A stretch of DNA of 64,000 nt. Origin: Hippophae tibetana (Eukaryota > Streptophyta > Magnoliopsida > Rosales > Elaeagnaceae). The stretch lies in contig CM072803.1 in assembly GCA_037013495.1 (NCBI GenBank), positions 15,901,001 through 15,965,000 of the forward strand, given 5' to 3'. A program made the position numbers and the translations under genes. This document shows, one piece after another, positions 21,179 to 32,474 of this stretch (positions are counted from its first letter, which is position 1; each line of letters starts with the position of its first letter). Below the pieces are notes generated by a model that saw only the letters and a program-made list of their open reading frames with translations, was not told the origin of the DNA and did not search any database.

Positions 21179-21589
21179 TGTTGGAAAAATCGGGTATATT
21201 TTCCTTATTCTAAGTAGTTACTATTTACTTATGATTTAAATGAATAGAACTCAAACTAACCCGACAAGATAATGCTATTGGAAATATAATTCTAAAATAA
21301 ACTAAAGCAGTTATTAAAGCATAAATATTAAAACAGAAAAATAAAAACACCAAAAATTTAACGAGGTTTGATATAAATGTTACTTAAGTCCTCGAGTGTT
21401 GTTGACCACTTCCATCATCTCTAAATATATAAACTCCAAAATTACAACTAATTAGGTAAAATTAAACTAATCAATTACCCTTACAAAAAAGAGAAAGATT
21501 TACAAATGGTGGAGATGAGTTTTATTTATAAACCAAAATACAACATTCATCTTTATTCTCAAATTTGATTACTAAGGAGTTATACAATA
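21179..21589 (-). repeat. 5' LTR of the copia element
   Basis: It is the partner of 15145-15592 and about 37 bp shorter because of small deletions. Divergence between the two copies is clearly visible throughout, which implies an old insertion. Confidence 0.85.
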
Positions 21590-21594
21590 ATTTG

Positions 21595-23200
21595 TAACTT
21601 TATAAACATTATAATTATATTTGTAACAAAACCCAATACATAAGTGACATAAAACCTAATTAAAAAACAAAACAAAATGATCTACTAATATGAAATACTA
21701 AAATTAATCAGGTTTTTACAGTAAAAATAATTTTCATATATGGTGTACTTGTGTTTCACATGTTGTTGTTTAATTAATATTTTTTTTAAAATAAACTGTT
21801 TTTATAATATAGTTCATGCGCATTTTAGATAAAGAGTTACAAAATAAAATTATAAGTAATATTCTTTATTTAAAAAAATAATGATAATATATACTAAATA
21901 ATAACCTAAAATATTACTTTTTATGTTAAGTGCATGTGTATTGCACATGTTGTTTGTTGTTTAGTTAATATTAAAGTGATTTTAAAATAAATTATTTTTC
22001 TATTTTAGTTCTTTAGCATATCAGATAAAAAAATCACAAAATAAAATTATAAGTAATTTGCTTATTTTAAAAAAACATACGATAACATATATTAAATAAT
22101 AACGAAAGTAAAATGTATATTGGAAAACAAAAGCAAAAGAATCTAGTAATATGATTTACTAATTGAAAATAAATAAATTAAATATTCTTGCTTAATAAAA
22201 GAATCTACTTTTCATGTTTCTCGATCTTGATTTTTTTGTTAGGAAAATCTTTGATGGTATCAATTTTTTTATATTCATTTGAGATGTATATCATGAACCA
22301 CTACATCACGATAATGTATTTCATTTTGTTCAATGTTATCCATTCTCAATAGAAACTATAAGCTATTTCAACATATGATACTAAAAGATCGAGCTATTAC
22401 CGGTATGATTTTATATGTAAATAGATAACTATTCAAAAAAATGTAAACATATAATCATAAAATTGAAGAAAAAAATGCACCTCCTTTTTCGTAGAAAATT
22501 TAAAAGTTGAGCACTTAGTCAATGTTTCCATTGTATGGAGTAAAGTAACATTAATATTATCATTTTCATCTCCTACAAGCAGTTTAATATAAAAAGAAAA
22601 AAAAACAGCAGTTTAAGTAGGAACCTAATTAATTTCCATATGTTACTATGTTTAAAGATTAAAAATATCAAATTTGAATAATTTACATCCTTAATATATA
22701 TGATATTGCCTCTAAAAACCCAATTTCTTGTAGTGAGGTTGTATTAAATCCTCCACTCTACTTATTTTTTTTATACTGCAGTATGGACATGTCTTTCAAC
22801 AAATGCTATTTATATTCTTAATTTTTGTGATTTTTCCTTCGAATTTACAATACTTACTCTACAAAATAAAAATATAATATAAAATATTACATCATTTTAT
22901 ATAAACAATATATCATAATTAAATATATAATTTGTAGATAAAAATTAAATGATCATGATACCTTCTTGCTCGTAGCATAGAGATTGACCTATGAAAGGTG
23001 TAGATTTACATCTTTTAAGTTTAGGGATATTTATCAAAAATATCAATTATCAAAATTAAATTGAAGTTTTTATAATATCACAAATACTCTCCAAATTTAA
23101 TGGAAGCTAAAGTTAACGAAAATAAATATCAATTTTATACACAATAATGACAGAAATAAAAAAAATCAAAAAATAATAAGAAATTAAAGAATATTAGAAG
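21595..23200. repeat. AT-rich spacer with a two-copy local repeat
   Basis: The block GTGTTTCACATGTTGTTGTTTAATTAATAT...ACAAAATAAAATTATAAGTAAT (about 21748-21915) recurs as GTATTGCACATGTTGTTTGTTGTTTAGTTAATAT... (about 21938-22125), a tandem pair of about 190 bp. Its second half also matches 5825-5920. From 22200 to 23200 no gene or clear repeat is visible. Confidence 0.5.
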
Positions 23201-23900
23201 AAAAAACATAAGACATTTAGGAATGTTTATATTAATAAAAAAATTGAAGGAATTCAATAAACAAGGTTAAATCTTAAAAAATAAGATGAATTTAAAAATT
23301 CATCATTTCAAAACTAAGAAAATGGTTTATAAGAAAATATATAATTTATTATGGAATAATTAATAAAGAAATGAATATCAATATCAATATCATATATGCA
23401 TAAAGAATGTATAGTATAATACCATTAATTGATAAAGAAACTATAATTAATAAACTATCAAAAATCTCTCAAAATGATAAAGAAAAAACAGATACATTCA
23501 TTTAGAATGAATCCAAATATTAGTAAAAACTCATTTTAGAGAATGAATTGATACACTAATAAAATTAAAATTGTTAGATAATAAAATAATATATATGAAA
23601 TATTTTTTAGTAGTAATGATTCATTATAACTTAGGATACCAAAAGTTAAAATTCACAACATACCCTAAGTTTGTTACTAATATCCATGATAAAAACTTAA
23701 ACCAAATATTGAGTTTAGCTTATGAATTTAAAAGATGATATTTAATGAAAAAAGAAAACAATCTATTTCCAATACACTACATAGTAGAGTATTCATTAAT
23801 AAATAATCATAACAGTTCAATATATGAACAAAATAAATTTATAGAAATAAATAAAATCTTTCATAAACTTGGACAAATAATAAAATAAAAAATACTAACA
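23201..23900 (+). pseudogene. Pararetrovirus relic 2: movement protein
   Basis: In the plus strand at about 23604-23870 the translation follows the movement-protein core of Caulimoviridae: LKFTTYPKFVTNIHDKN, LNQILSLAYEFKR, then after a TGA a segment with HYIVEYSLINNHNSS and a hydrophobic/acidic end (IEINKIFHKLG). Upstream sequence from 23200 is AT-rich, with matching but poorly readable frames. Multiple stops show it is dead. Unlike relic 1, here the movement domain precedes the coat protein, the order of caulimovirus-, soymovirus- and petuvirus-like genomes. Confidence 0.65.
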
Positions 23901-26025
23901 GATTTTGAAATATCATATAAATGACATTTATATATTAAGAAAAAACCTTTGATACTAAGAAGAAAAAGTAACGTAATTAAAAAAATAATGTACCAAGATT
24001 TACTTTTATAAATCATGATGAAGAAACTTATTATAAAGAGTTATAGAACTAAAATAATAAGTTCAAGTAATGAAAGCATTAGAACATGATGTAATAATTG
24101 GAAGAAAATAGTAGCAAGATATTTAAAGACAAATTATAAGATAGAGAATTAGAATTTAATAGAAGCGTAGTAAGCGCATAAAAAACCAAATAATAATAAT
24201 AAAAAATTTGATCATTTTAATAGAAGAAATAGATATAACATATGAATCAAACATTAAGTCCTTACAAGACCTAAAAAAACACAAAAAGAATTCATAAATG
24301 AAATAAGAGAATTTAATAAAAATTACTACAAGGTATACATGAGAAATTCATAGAATAAAGAATATGTATAAATAACATACATAGAAACAAAAAAACCATA
24401 AGTCATAAGCTTGATCCATTTGAATGGTTAGAAGAAGAACCACCTAAAAATTAGATGCATTGATACATAGGAATGAAAAAAAGAAAAAAATGAAGAGAAA
24501 ACTATAATCACACTTTAATAGAATACAAAAAATATTTATAAGAACAATTTATTAATCCTGAAAATAAGGATATATGAAAATTAATTAGTTTGTTAAAACT
24601 AACTAATGAAGAACTAGGAAAACATTACGATGAAAAGATTTGTACGTACAAATAAAGAGGAAGATGATATGATAATAATCAACGAGACTAATTCTGAACC
24701 AAAAATAATGACCCTAAAAGGTCATATAAAACCAATTACATTATCAATTACTTACCAAGAAGAAACATATGATCCACATAAAAAAGAAATAAATAGATAA
24801 AATTAAAGGAACATGATATTACTCATAAAAGGAAATAACAACCCCAAAATGGAAGAATGGTTATATTGGGGAACTATAGGTAATATCTCGCCAAAACTCA
24901 AATTCCATGAAAATTATAAGCCAGATTGTTTAGATTTAGATTGTATAAGAGATAGAAAAAAGTCATAGATGAATGAGCTAGTGATATGAATGTAATCATA
25001 CAAACATCTTCAACCACACAATCAAACCCTTCAACTTGTAAAGTCATAATAGCTCACAAAATTATAGGTAATGTTAAAGTTTGGTATACAAATTTAACAG
25101 AATAACAACATTTATTAATGTAGAAGAACTCCCCTATATGTATAGAATACTTAGAAACTGTAATTAATGAAATATATAAGGAATTTATCAAATAAGATAA
25201 AAGAAAGATATATCACTAAATTCAATGAAAAAGAAATTGAGAAAGCAATATGACATTTAACAAATATGAAAATCTGTAACACGTGTTATATAGACTCCTT
25301 TATTCTTGAGTATGAAATGTATTATCATAAATTATCACCCTCTATACAAAAACTTATGAGGAAATGTTCTTCCATAAATTACTTGAAAAATTGCATAAAA
25401 CCTTAACAAAATGATGGAATAAAATAAATAGAGAAACTATATTAGATACCCGAGGAGGAAGAATAAGAAGTCTTAAAAGTTGGATTATTATCAAATGCAT
25501 AGAAAGATAAGAATATAAACAAATAAGAGGAAATAATAAAATCTATTGTGATACAACAGATTTTAGAATGCCAAAAAATAGATGCAACATAAAATATTAT
25601 AAACAAAAATATAAAAATTACAAACAAAAGATATAAATTTAGGAAACAAAATTTCAAGAAATATAAAAGAATATTTAATACAAAATTCTATAGAAAAAGA
25701 TATTTTAGAAGAAGAATATATAAACTTCTTGAAAACAAGAATTATTACCCTTTAGAAAAAAAATACAGTTGTTGAATCTGCAATGAAGAATAACATTATG
25801 TCAATTAATGCCCCAACGAGCTTCAACATAAGAAATAATTTAAAAAGAAGTTTCTATAGAAAGAAAAAATCTTAGAAGAAGATTTTAAGATGGAACTAGA
25901 ACCAATTAAGAAACAAGATATAGATGATACTTATAATATTTATCTATTAGAGAAAACTAAGGAGGAAATAACCGACTCAAAATATAAACACTCAGAATAT
26001 GTTTACTCTTTATTAGAAAATGAAT
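23901..26025 (+). pseudogene. Pararetrovirus relic 2: coat-protein region with zinc knuckle
   Basis: Open patches (for example KMEEWLYWGTIGNISPKL at about 24848; ICNTCYIDSFILEYEMYYHK at about 25272) precede a basic Lys/Arg/Tyr-rich arm (about 25580-25770). The knuckle pattern C-x2-C-x4-H-x4-C follows at 25770-25811, its Cys and His codons intact but with stops at 25773, 25791 and 25806. An acidic stretch (MELEPIKKQDIDDTYNIYLL...KYKHSEYVYSLLENE) ends at TAA 26023-26025. This order matches caulimovirid capsid proteins. There are dozens of stops. The minus-strand frame at 25442-25657 is a shadow of the basic arm. Confidence 0.65.
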
Positions 26026-26049
26026 AATTTATATAGTATTATAAATTCA

Positions 26050-26231
26050 AACAATACCTATATTAAGGTAGGATTGAAATTTAAAGATTGTGTGAGCTAT
26101 CATTTACATGCATATATAATTATAGAAGCTAGTATGTGCATAGTATTACATGTACACTGAAAATATGCATCAAAAAATTTAACTGTAAGAAATACTAATA
26201 ATACTACAATAAATCTTAATAAGGTTTTAAA

Positions 26232-26266
<35 letters not shown>

Positions 26267-26560
26267 GACAGTGGAAGAAACAAAGTAAAACGTGATGAGC
26301 TAGACATAATGCAACAAAAATCATATTTAAAAAATATTTCATTAGATATAGAAGACAAACAAAACCCTTTTAATAATGAAATATAGGAGGAAAAAGCTTT
26401 AGCAAGCATAAAACATTATTTAAAATAATAAGCTCAAAAAATCCTTTAAATCCAAAAATTAATAAATAGTCAACATAAAACTAAGAGACCTTAGCAAGGT
26501 TATAATAGTAAAATCAATGATTGAATTTGAAAAATAAATTCAAGAACTTTAAAATTAAAA
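26050..26560 (+). pseudogene. Pararetrovirus relic 2: aspartic protease
   Basis: From 26053 the frame reads N-T-Y-I-K-V-G-L-K-F and then H-L-H-A-Y followed by I-I-I-E-A-S, where the family has the catalytic Asp box, so the active site is lost. The remainder is broken by stops, and by a (TA)n microsatellite at 26234-26263 which has expanded inside the relic. A readable C-terminal part (KSYLKNISLDIEDKQNPFNN) leads into RT. Confidence 0.55.
26233..26264. repeat. (TA)n microsatellite, about 16 repeats
   Basis: An uninterrupted TA run lies inside the protease relic. On the minus strand it gives the poly-Ile/Tyr shadow frames 26100-26342 and 26227-26409, which are not genes. Confidence 0.95.
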
Positions 26561-27300
26561 GTTATAATACCAAGTAATTCAGCTCACTTTAGTCCAACAT
26601 TCTTAGTTAAAAAAAGTTGAAAAAAGGAAAGGAAAAATGAGAATGGTAGTAAACATTGTATTGAATAAAGAAATCATTAATAATAGATACTTTATTCCAA
26701 AGAAAGAAGAATTGTTATCATTAATAAAAGGAAAAAAATATTTTTTTTAAAGTTTTGATTGCAAAAGTAGATTTTAACAAATAAGACTAAATGAAAAATC
26801 TCAAAATTTAACGGTATTTAGTTACCCCCAAGAATAATTCTAATGGACTATTGTACAATTTAAATTATAATAATTCCTCGTATTTTTTTTCAAAGATATA
26901 TAAGTAACATCTTTAAGAAATTACAAAATATTTGATGTGTTTACATAAAATATGTTTTGGTTTTTAGTAATGAATTAAATAAACATTATTTTGACATTGT
27001 TAATATTCTACAAGAATATAGGAAGAAGGCATTGTACTTTCTAAAAAAACAGTATTTACTCAGTCGAAAATTTAGTATTTAGGGTTGAAAAAGAAAATTT
27101 ATCTTTTAAAAAAACTATTAAGAAATTTGCAATATATATCATAAGTTCCAATTCATTATTAGAATCAATAATACGAATTTTGGTTATTTCTTGAGAACTA
27201 CAATTTTGATATCGAACATCTCCCAAGAAACAAGAATAGTTTATTAGAGAATTAACACCTCTAAATATTTTTATACTTGCATAAATGGAACATCTTGATA
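26560..27300 (+). pseudogene. Pararetrovirus relic 2: reverse transcriptase and RNase H end
   Basis: After AHFSPTFLVKKS the RT fingers and palm can be followed: KMRMVVNI, then NNRYFIPKKEELLSLIKGKKYFF, SFDCKS (palm motif with the first Asp), a degraded F-x-Q segment, and a degraded catalytic box region around 26880-26960. The thumb start DIVNILQEY follows at about 26992. From there the sequence is contracted, so most of RNase H is absent. Its end is recognisable at about 27176-27255 (WLFLENYNFDIEHLPRNKNSLLEN). RT copies pregenomic RNA in live relatives; this copy is broken by many stops and shifts. The minus-strand frame 27056-27310 is a shadow. Confidence 0.75.
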
Positions 27301-27569
27301 TCAAGATCAAGTAAAGGGAGATAAAAATCCTTTATGAACAACTTAAACTTTTATACCTCGAGAAGGCTTTTATGGAGACATAAAATAAATAGGAAGAACT
27401 TAATTGTTCAAAAGAACTCTTAGAGTCTAAAAACTCTAAAGAAGAATTCTTATCAAAAATTTAATATAAAGAAGATAAAACTTCTAATGAAAGAATTCAA
27501 GATGAGAAGAAAGAACCTTACAGTTCAAAGAGAGTAATATCTCTAAAATAAAAAAGGAAGAGCTTAATT

Positions 27570-28870
27570 GGATTGATAAAGCAAAAAAAGACTTATGTGA
27601 TCTATAATGACTCAAACCAAAAATCTACAACAACTAGGAAAAAACAAGTAAATCCATTCTTGGGTTTAGTGAAGTAATTTATAAAGCCTTCACCAACAGA
27701 ATAGATGCTGAAGGTAGTTATGCAAATTATAAAGTACAAAAACTAATAACTCTAGAGAAGATTGTAAGGAATTACTCTACAATACTACAATAATATCCAT
27801 TAGCATCAAACAGGTTGATAACTCTAGGAAAAGTAGTATGAACTAGACATCTCTCCTAAAAACATCAAAGATAGTAAGACATATAATGCTATTTAGAGAA
27901 ACATCTTTCAAAATTTCATTAGTCATTGAAGATAAAGACGACCAATATTGAAATCTTAGTAAACCACTATGGTTGAGTGTTTACAACTTGGCCACAAAAA
28001 TTACTCAAAAACACATAGAATATATGAAGATCTAACTACATAAAATGAATTATCTACACAGAGTAAATTCAACATTTTAGAAAGAATTGATCCAATATTT
28101 GTTTACAGAGTTTTCCATGTAGAACTAATAGAAAAAATGTATGCAGGAATTAATTTAAGTTAATTAAATTGTTTTCTAGAAAATTTCAAAAAAGCAACCA
28201 AGAACTTTAAGAAGAAGATAATAGCAGGTGATAAGCCAATTTATCTAATAATTTTTAGTTCACTAATGGACTAGAATAAGGAAGAATGTATCAGTTTTTA
28301 TCACTTTATCAAACTAGGGATTTCTAACACAAACAAAGAAGTTCTCAAACCAAATGAGCTTTCATAAAAGAAATTCAATATAGGTGAACTCTGTGTATTA
28401 ACAGGTCAAATGTTAGACCATATTTACTTTAAACTTAGAAAAATTGATAATTCTACCGACATTAAAGTAATTTATTCAACCAGTAAAGTCATTATCACTT
28501 TCTATAATAATATGGCTCTCACTGAAGATTGAATGTAAAAAAACACCAAATGTGAGATAGTTTTTAATAGTAACAACCTGAAGATTGGTCAAGAAATAAA
28601 AAAAGTATTCTACATTTATGTCATAAAAGCCACCAAAGATTACAAGTACATTTATTGCATCAAGGATAGAGAAGATGAAGATGCGCATTATGAAGGTAAT
28701 CCAAATGACTGTTGGCAGAAAATGACCAAGAAGAACTCTAGGTAGAAGATGACAAAGAAGAATAAAGTTATAATACCCATATCTTTAATCGACAACATAT
28801 GCCAAAAAAAGCAATGGCTAAAATTGATAAGCCAAAAAGCAATAAAGTAGATGAATTATTAAATTAAGGT
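27570..28870 (+). pseudogene. Pararetrovirus relic 2: TAV/inclusion-body-type protein
   Basis: At about 27671-27757 the frame reads EVIYKAFTNRIDAEGSY and YKVQKLITLE, resembling the viroplasmin (RNase H1 N-terminal-like) domain of caulimovirid translational transactivators. From about 28060 a longer conserved body is readable with only a few stops: NILERIDPIFVYRVFHVEL, EKMYAGINLS, CFLENFKKATKNFKKKI and, later, DIKVIYSTSKVIITFYNN. It ends near 28860. In live relatives this protein organises virus factories and allows reinitiation of translation on the polycistronic RNA. Its place downstream of RT/RNase H agrees with that identity. The minus-strand frame 28476-28688 is a shadow. Confidence 0.65.
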
Positions 28871-30889
28871 AAATAATAATTCTCATATTGTAAACAAGAA
28901 TTCCTTGTGCTTTAAAAGGAACTTTTATTTTCATTTCAAAAACACAAAAAAATGAAGCACAACTCAGAAAACATATAGCTTCTAGCATAGCAATATCCCT
29001 CTATTTAGAAATCCCAACCAATAATTATATACCCAGTAATTATGAATTGCTAAGAATCTCTTTAAGATTCTTAGTTGACTTTAGAATTATAATAATTATT
29101 ATAATATGAATAAAATTGAGTGTAGTCACTCTTTTCTAATAAGTCTATATTATACATCATCTATGTACGAATGCATAAGGTTTGCTATTACCATTAGAGT
29201 ATTAAGGTTTTAGTAAAGTTGAGACATGACCGATGTAATAAGATAAAGACGAACAAAAGGGAAGATCATGGTAAACCGATTAAATTTGGTATAATAATTA
29301 TAATTTTTAAGCTATTAAGGATTTTAAATGTTTAAATATTTGTTTCTATCAATTTATAATACTAATAAACAATAATATGAAGATAGAAATAACACAATGC
29401 TATGATAAGAAAATTAAAGAATCATATTCAATCAATAATATACAAAATTTATAAGAATTAACAACTAATGTTACACAGCTAGCCACAATTTAGTATCAGA
29501 ATCATATGAAACAAAAATACATCGTTAGAAGGAAAGTAACACTACTAACCATTTAGGTGCATTAATGATATTATCTTTAAACCTTATGTGTATTAGAACT
29601 CTTTTTATAAATTTCAAGAATATAAGTAAAAATATGCTAAACTTTAAAAGAATTAATAATAAATTTTGTTACGCTTAGATTGAACTCTTCTTGAAATAAT
29701 GCTACTTAGTTTTTTTATGGGAATGCTTATCAATGTATTTTCTATTAAAAAAAGAAAATAATAATTTTTTATAAGGCTAGCATTTACTTTTAGTAATATG
29801 ATAAAACTATTTTTTAGTGAAAGGTTATAATTGATAGACTTAAGAGATATACTAAGAAATCTTAACTAGGTTGGCATATTCATTGTACCATTCTTCACCT
29901 ATCTCATCAACTAATAGTATATTAACTTAATAAAAAAAGACAATACAAATCAATTATTAACAAAATCTATAATTAGTCTTGCTACTAACATTGAAAAAAA
30001 GATAGATTTAAGAGATATACTAAGAAATCTTAACTAGGTTGGCATATTCGTTGTACCATTCTTCATCTATCTCATCAACTAATAGTATATTAAATTAATA
30101 AAAAAAGATAATACAAATCAATCATTAAAAAAATCTATAATTAATCTTGCTACTAACATTGAAAAAAGCAAAATCATTAGCGAATAATAGGTCATCTCAT
30201 CACCATGTTACTGCATAGATATTAGGTGTCCTATAGGTTATATAATTAACTAAAGCATTTCCGTAACAATAAAAATCAACGTGAATAATCTTTTCTAAAC
30301 AACCAACTTAAGTAGAGTACTATCTCCACGACACCGATAACGATTTAGTGCGAAAAATAGTCACAACATAACATAATTTGACTCCAACTAAAGCCTTTGC
30401 TACTATTGCATATACGATATTATGTGAATAACCACTTCAAGTTGTACCTAAAAGGGAAATGCAATCCCAAGTAGAATACAAAAAACAACCTTTTTGTAAA
30501 GGATTTTGATGTTTGAAATACATGTGCACAATTCGTTAGACTAGGTGATCCAAAAGTGATACCATCTGTGTTAACCTTTATCCTGCAAGATCATCTACCG
30601 TATTTTGCATTGACTCATGCCTTAACAAGCCTACTTTATAAATAAAACATCAAACTGTGACAAATACGAAAATAAAAGAAGTATATCTATCATTCAATCG
30701 AACATCATTCCTAATTGTCTATATTACAAATTATTCTTTTCATAGATTATCCACGTATAATCCAAAATAAAGCTATAATTTTCATGTTTAAAAATTTAAA
30801 ATGGAAGAATTTAAATCTAAAATCTCAAAATATGTGTGTAAAATGATAACTAAAAAAAGTGGTAAATAGTTTAATTAGTTGACCCATAT
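28871..30889. other. AT-rich spacer, possibly beginning with viral intergenic DNA
   Basis: 28871-29160 follows the TAV relic directly and could be the viral intergenic/promoter region, but no convincing TATA plus tRNA-Met primer site was seen. 29160-30889 contains no gene; it holds the 168-bp duplication described separately. Confidence 0.35.
29833..30168. repeat. 168-bp tandem duplication
   Basis: Copy 1 (29833-30000) and copy 2 (30001-30168) both begin GATAGAYTTAAGAGATATAC and end ACTAACATTGAAAAAA. About ten substitutions separate them, so the duplication is moderately old but younger than most surrounding repeats. It is noncoding. Confidence 0.9.
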
Positions 30890-31870
30890 TAGGGGTGTCC
30901 ATGGTCTGATTCGGTTCGGTTTTGAATAATTTTTTTTAACCAAATTGAACTGTTCGTATAGTTCAAACCGGATCAGATCAGACTATTTGGCTATCCAACA
31001 TGTTATAACCGAACAGTTTGGTTCGGTTTGGTTAACGATTTTAAACAGTTTTGAAAAATTAATAATACATAAATATGATTAGTTTAATATGATATAATCA
31101 AATAGGATACAATAAAATGTTATGCTTATTAATCATTATACATAGATAGATATTATTGTTAAATATATAAATAAATATATAAGATGTTATCAAAATCTAA
31201 AATAAAAAAAATAGATACGAGGAAATGAATTCCAAATATCTCATTTACACATAATATGTAATTACATTGAAAATGAAATTGATATTTATTATCATTTTTA
31301 ATAAAATGATTGAAACTAATAATTCAAAACAATATCAGAAACAGAAAAACACAATTTGAGGGAAAACCCTATCAGAAACTCAAAAAAAGCCTATCAAAAA
31401 TGGACAATAACATTGATTATAATAGTCCTTTCACAAAAATTGTTCAGACATTGGATCCTAATTGACGGGAAAAAACTCCTACTAGTGGATCACATACCTA
31501 TTTCTTCCATTAATGACATGACATGAGGAGATGTGATTGGTTGGTGGTAGAGGCGACGATAACTGACTAGGGTTTTTTTGAGTCTCGTAAAGACACAGAC
31601 AGCCAGAGCCCAGACGCAGAGGTAAAGCGACAGTGAGAATAAGGAATGTGGTTGGGGTTAATGCGAAAATTCTATATTTATATATAATAACGATACACTG
31701 TTTAATTAAAAAAAATTAATTATTTAATGAAATTGATTCGATCCAATCCGATTGATTTATAATTTTTATGATCGGATCGAATTGTTTTAAAATCAATTTT
31801 ACTTAATATAGATCAAATCAAACTAATTTTTCAATTTAAATCGATTCGATCCGATTTTTGGACAACTGAA
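30890..31870. mobile_element. Degenerate TIR element with CGGTTCGGTT/ATCGGATCG ends
   Basis: The left end TAGGGGTGTCCATGG, followed by repeats of GGTTCGGTT, is the usual start of the same broad plant hAT-like group as the element at 827. The right end (31730-31870) holds the complementary theme GATTCGATCCGATTTTTGGACAAC but has lost a clear terminal CACCCCTA. A GC-richer core lies at 31490-31660. No target duplication was found. It lies about 0.6 kb upstream of the LHP1 start codon. Confidence 0.5.
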
Positions 31871-32040
31871 CACACACAAAGAAGAGGATCAATGTGAAGC
31901 TTTAATTTAATAACACAACGATCGGATGATAATATTAAATCCGACAACATTTTAGCTATTTTAATTCAAATTTAATTGATTTTTAAATATTTTATAATTA
32001 TTGGATGTCCTAATAAAAATATTGATTTTTCATAATTTCT

Positions 32041-32474
32041 CAAAAAACAAATAAAATAAAAATAAAATTGAAGATTCCTCCGATCTTTGCTCCCTCGCTC
32101 AATGTTCAAATTGCAAAAGCCCTAGTTCCTCCCTGCTCCCACCGAAGTCCTTCAAACCCCCTACCGGTCACCGTCACATGTCCTCCACCTTCGATGGTCC
32201 CAGTCCATCCCTTTGATTTTCAGTCCTCTCCTTACACCTTCGTGTTCTGCCATAGCCCCTCAGGCTCTAAGCCTTAGCCGCAGCTCACTGTCGAGGCGTA
32301 TATTTTTATTTGTCCCCGCAAATTCTTTCATGATGATGCCCGGTAGAGATGAAAAGTAGAGGTAAATAAAAGATGGTGAAATAAAGAAAAGTGATACATC
32401 CATCGTATTCTTATTTGTCTTCTCAAAGTCCCTCACGCACTCAGGGCCCAAAAGAAATAAGATAAGATAGAAGA
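32041..32474 (+). promoter_or_regulatory. Probable LHP1 promoter-proximal/5' leader region
   Basis: From 32070 the composition changes sharply from AT-rich repeat to C/T-rich, GC-richer DNA (TCCTCCGATCTTTGCTCCCTCGCTC and similar), typical of a plant 5' leader. An upstream ATG at 32068 opens a 69-codon frame (to 32277) that ends before the main ATG and could act as an upstream ORF if it is transcribed. No convincing TATA box was placed, so the transcription start is unknown. Confidence 0.4.

Larger units (their letters stand above)
15145..21589 (-). mobile_element. Ty1/copia retrotransposon with both LTRs (decayed)
   Basis: The LTRs at 15145-15592 and 21179-21589 start TGTTGTATAG/TATTGTATAAC and end CCAACA (minus strand). 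A PBS complementary to initiator tRNA-Met (TGGTATCAGAG) lies next to the 5' LTR, and a polypurine tract next to the 3' LTR. The flanks GTTTG (15140-15144) and ATTTG (21590-21594) differ at one base, a plausible 5-bp target duplication. The order gag, protease, integrase, RT, RNase H (minus strand) is the copia order. A 1473-bp solo LTR of another element splits the integrase. Stops in most domains make it inactive. Confidence 0.85.

Noticed and set aside
26100..26409. Minus-strand ORFs rich in Ile/Tyr
   Set aside because: They are produced by the (TA)n microsatellite on the opposite strand of the viral protease relic.
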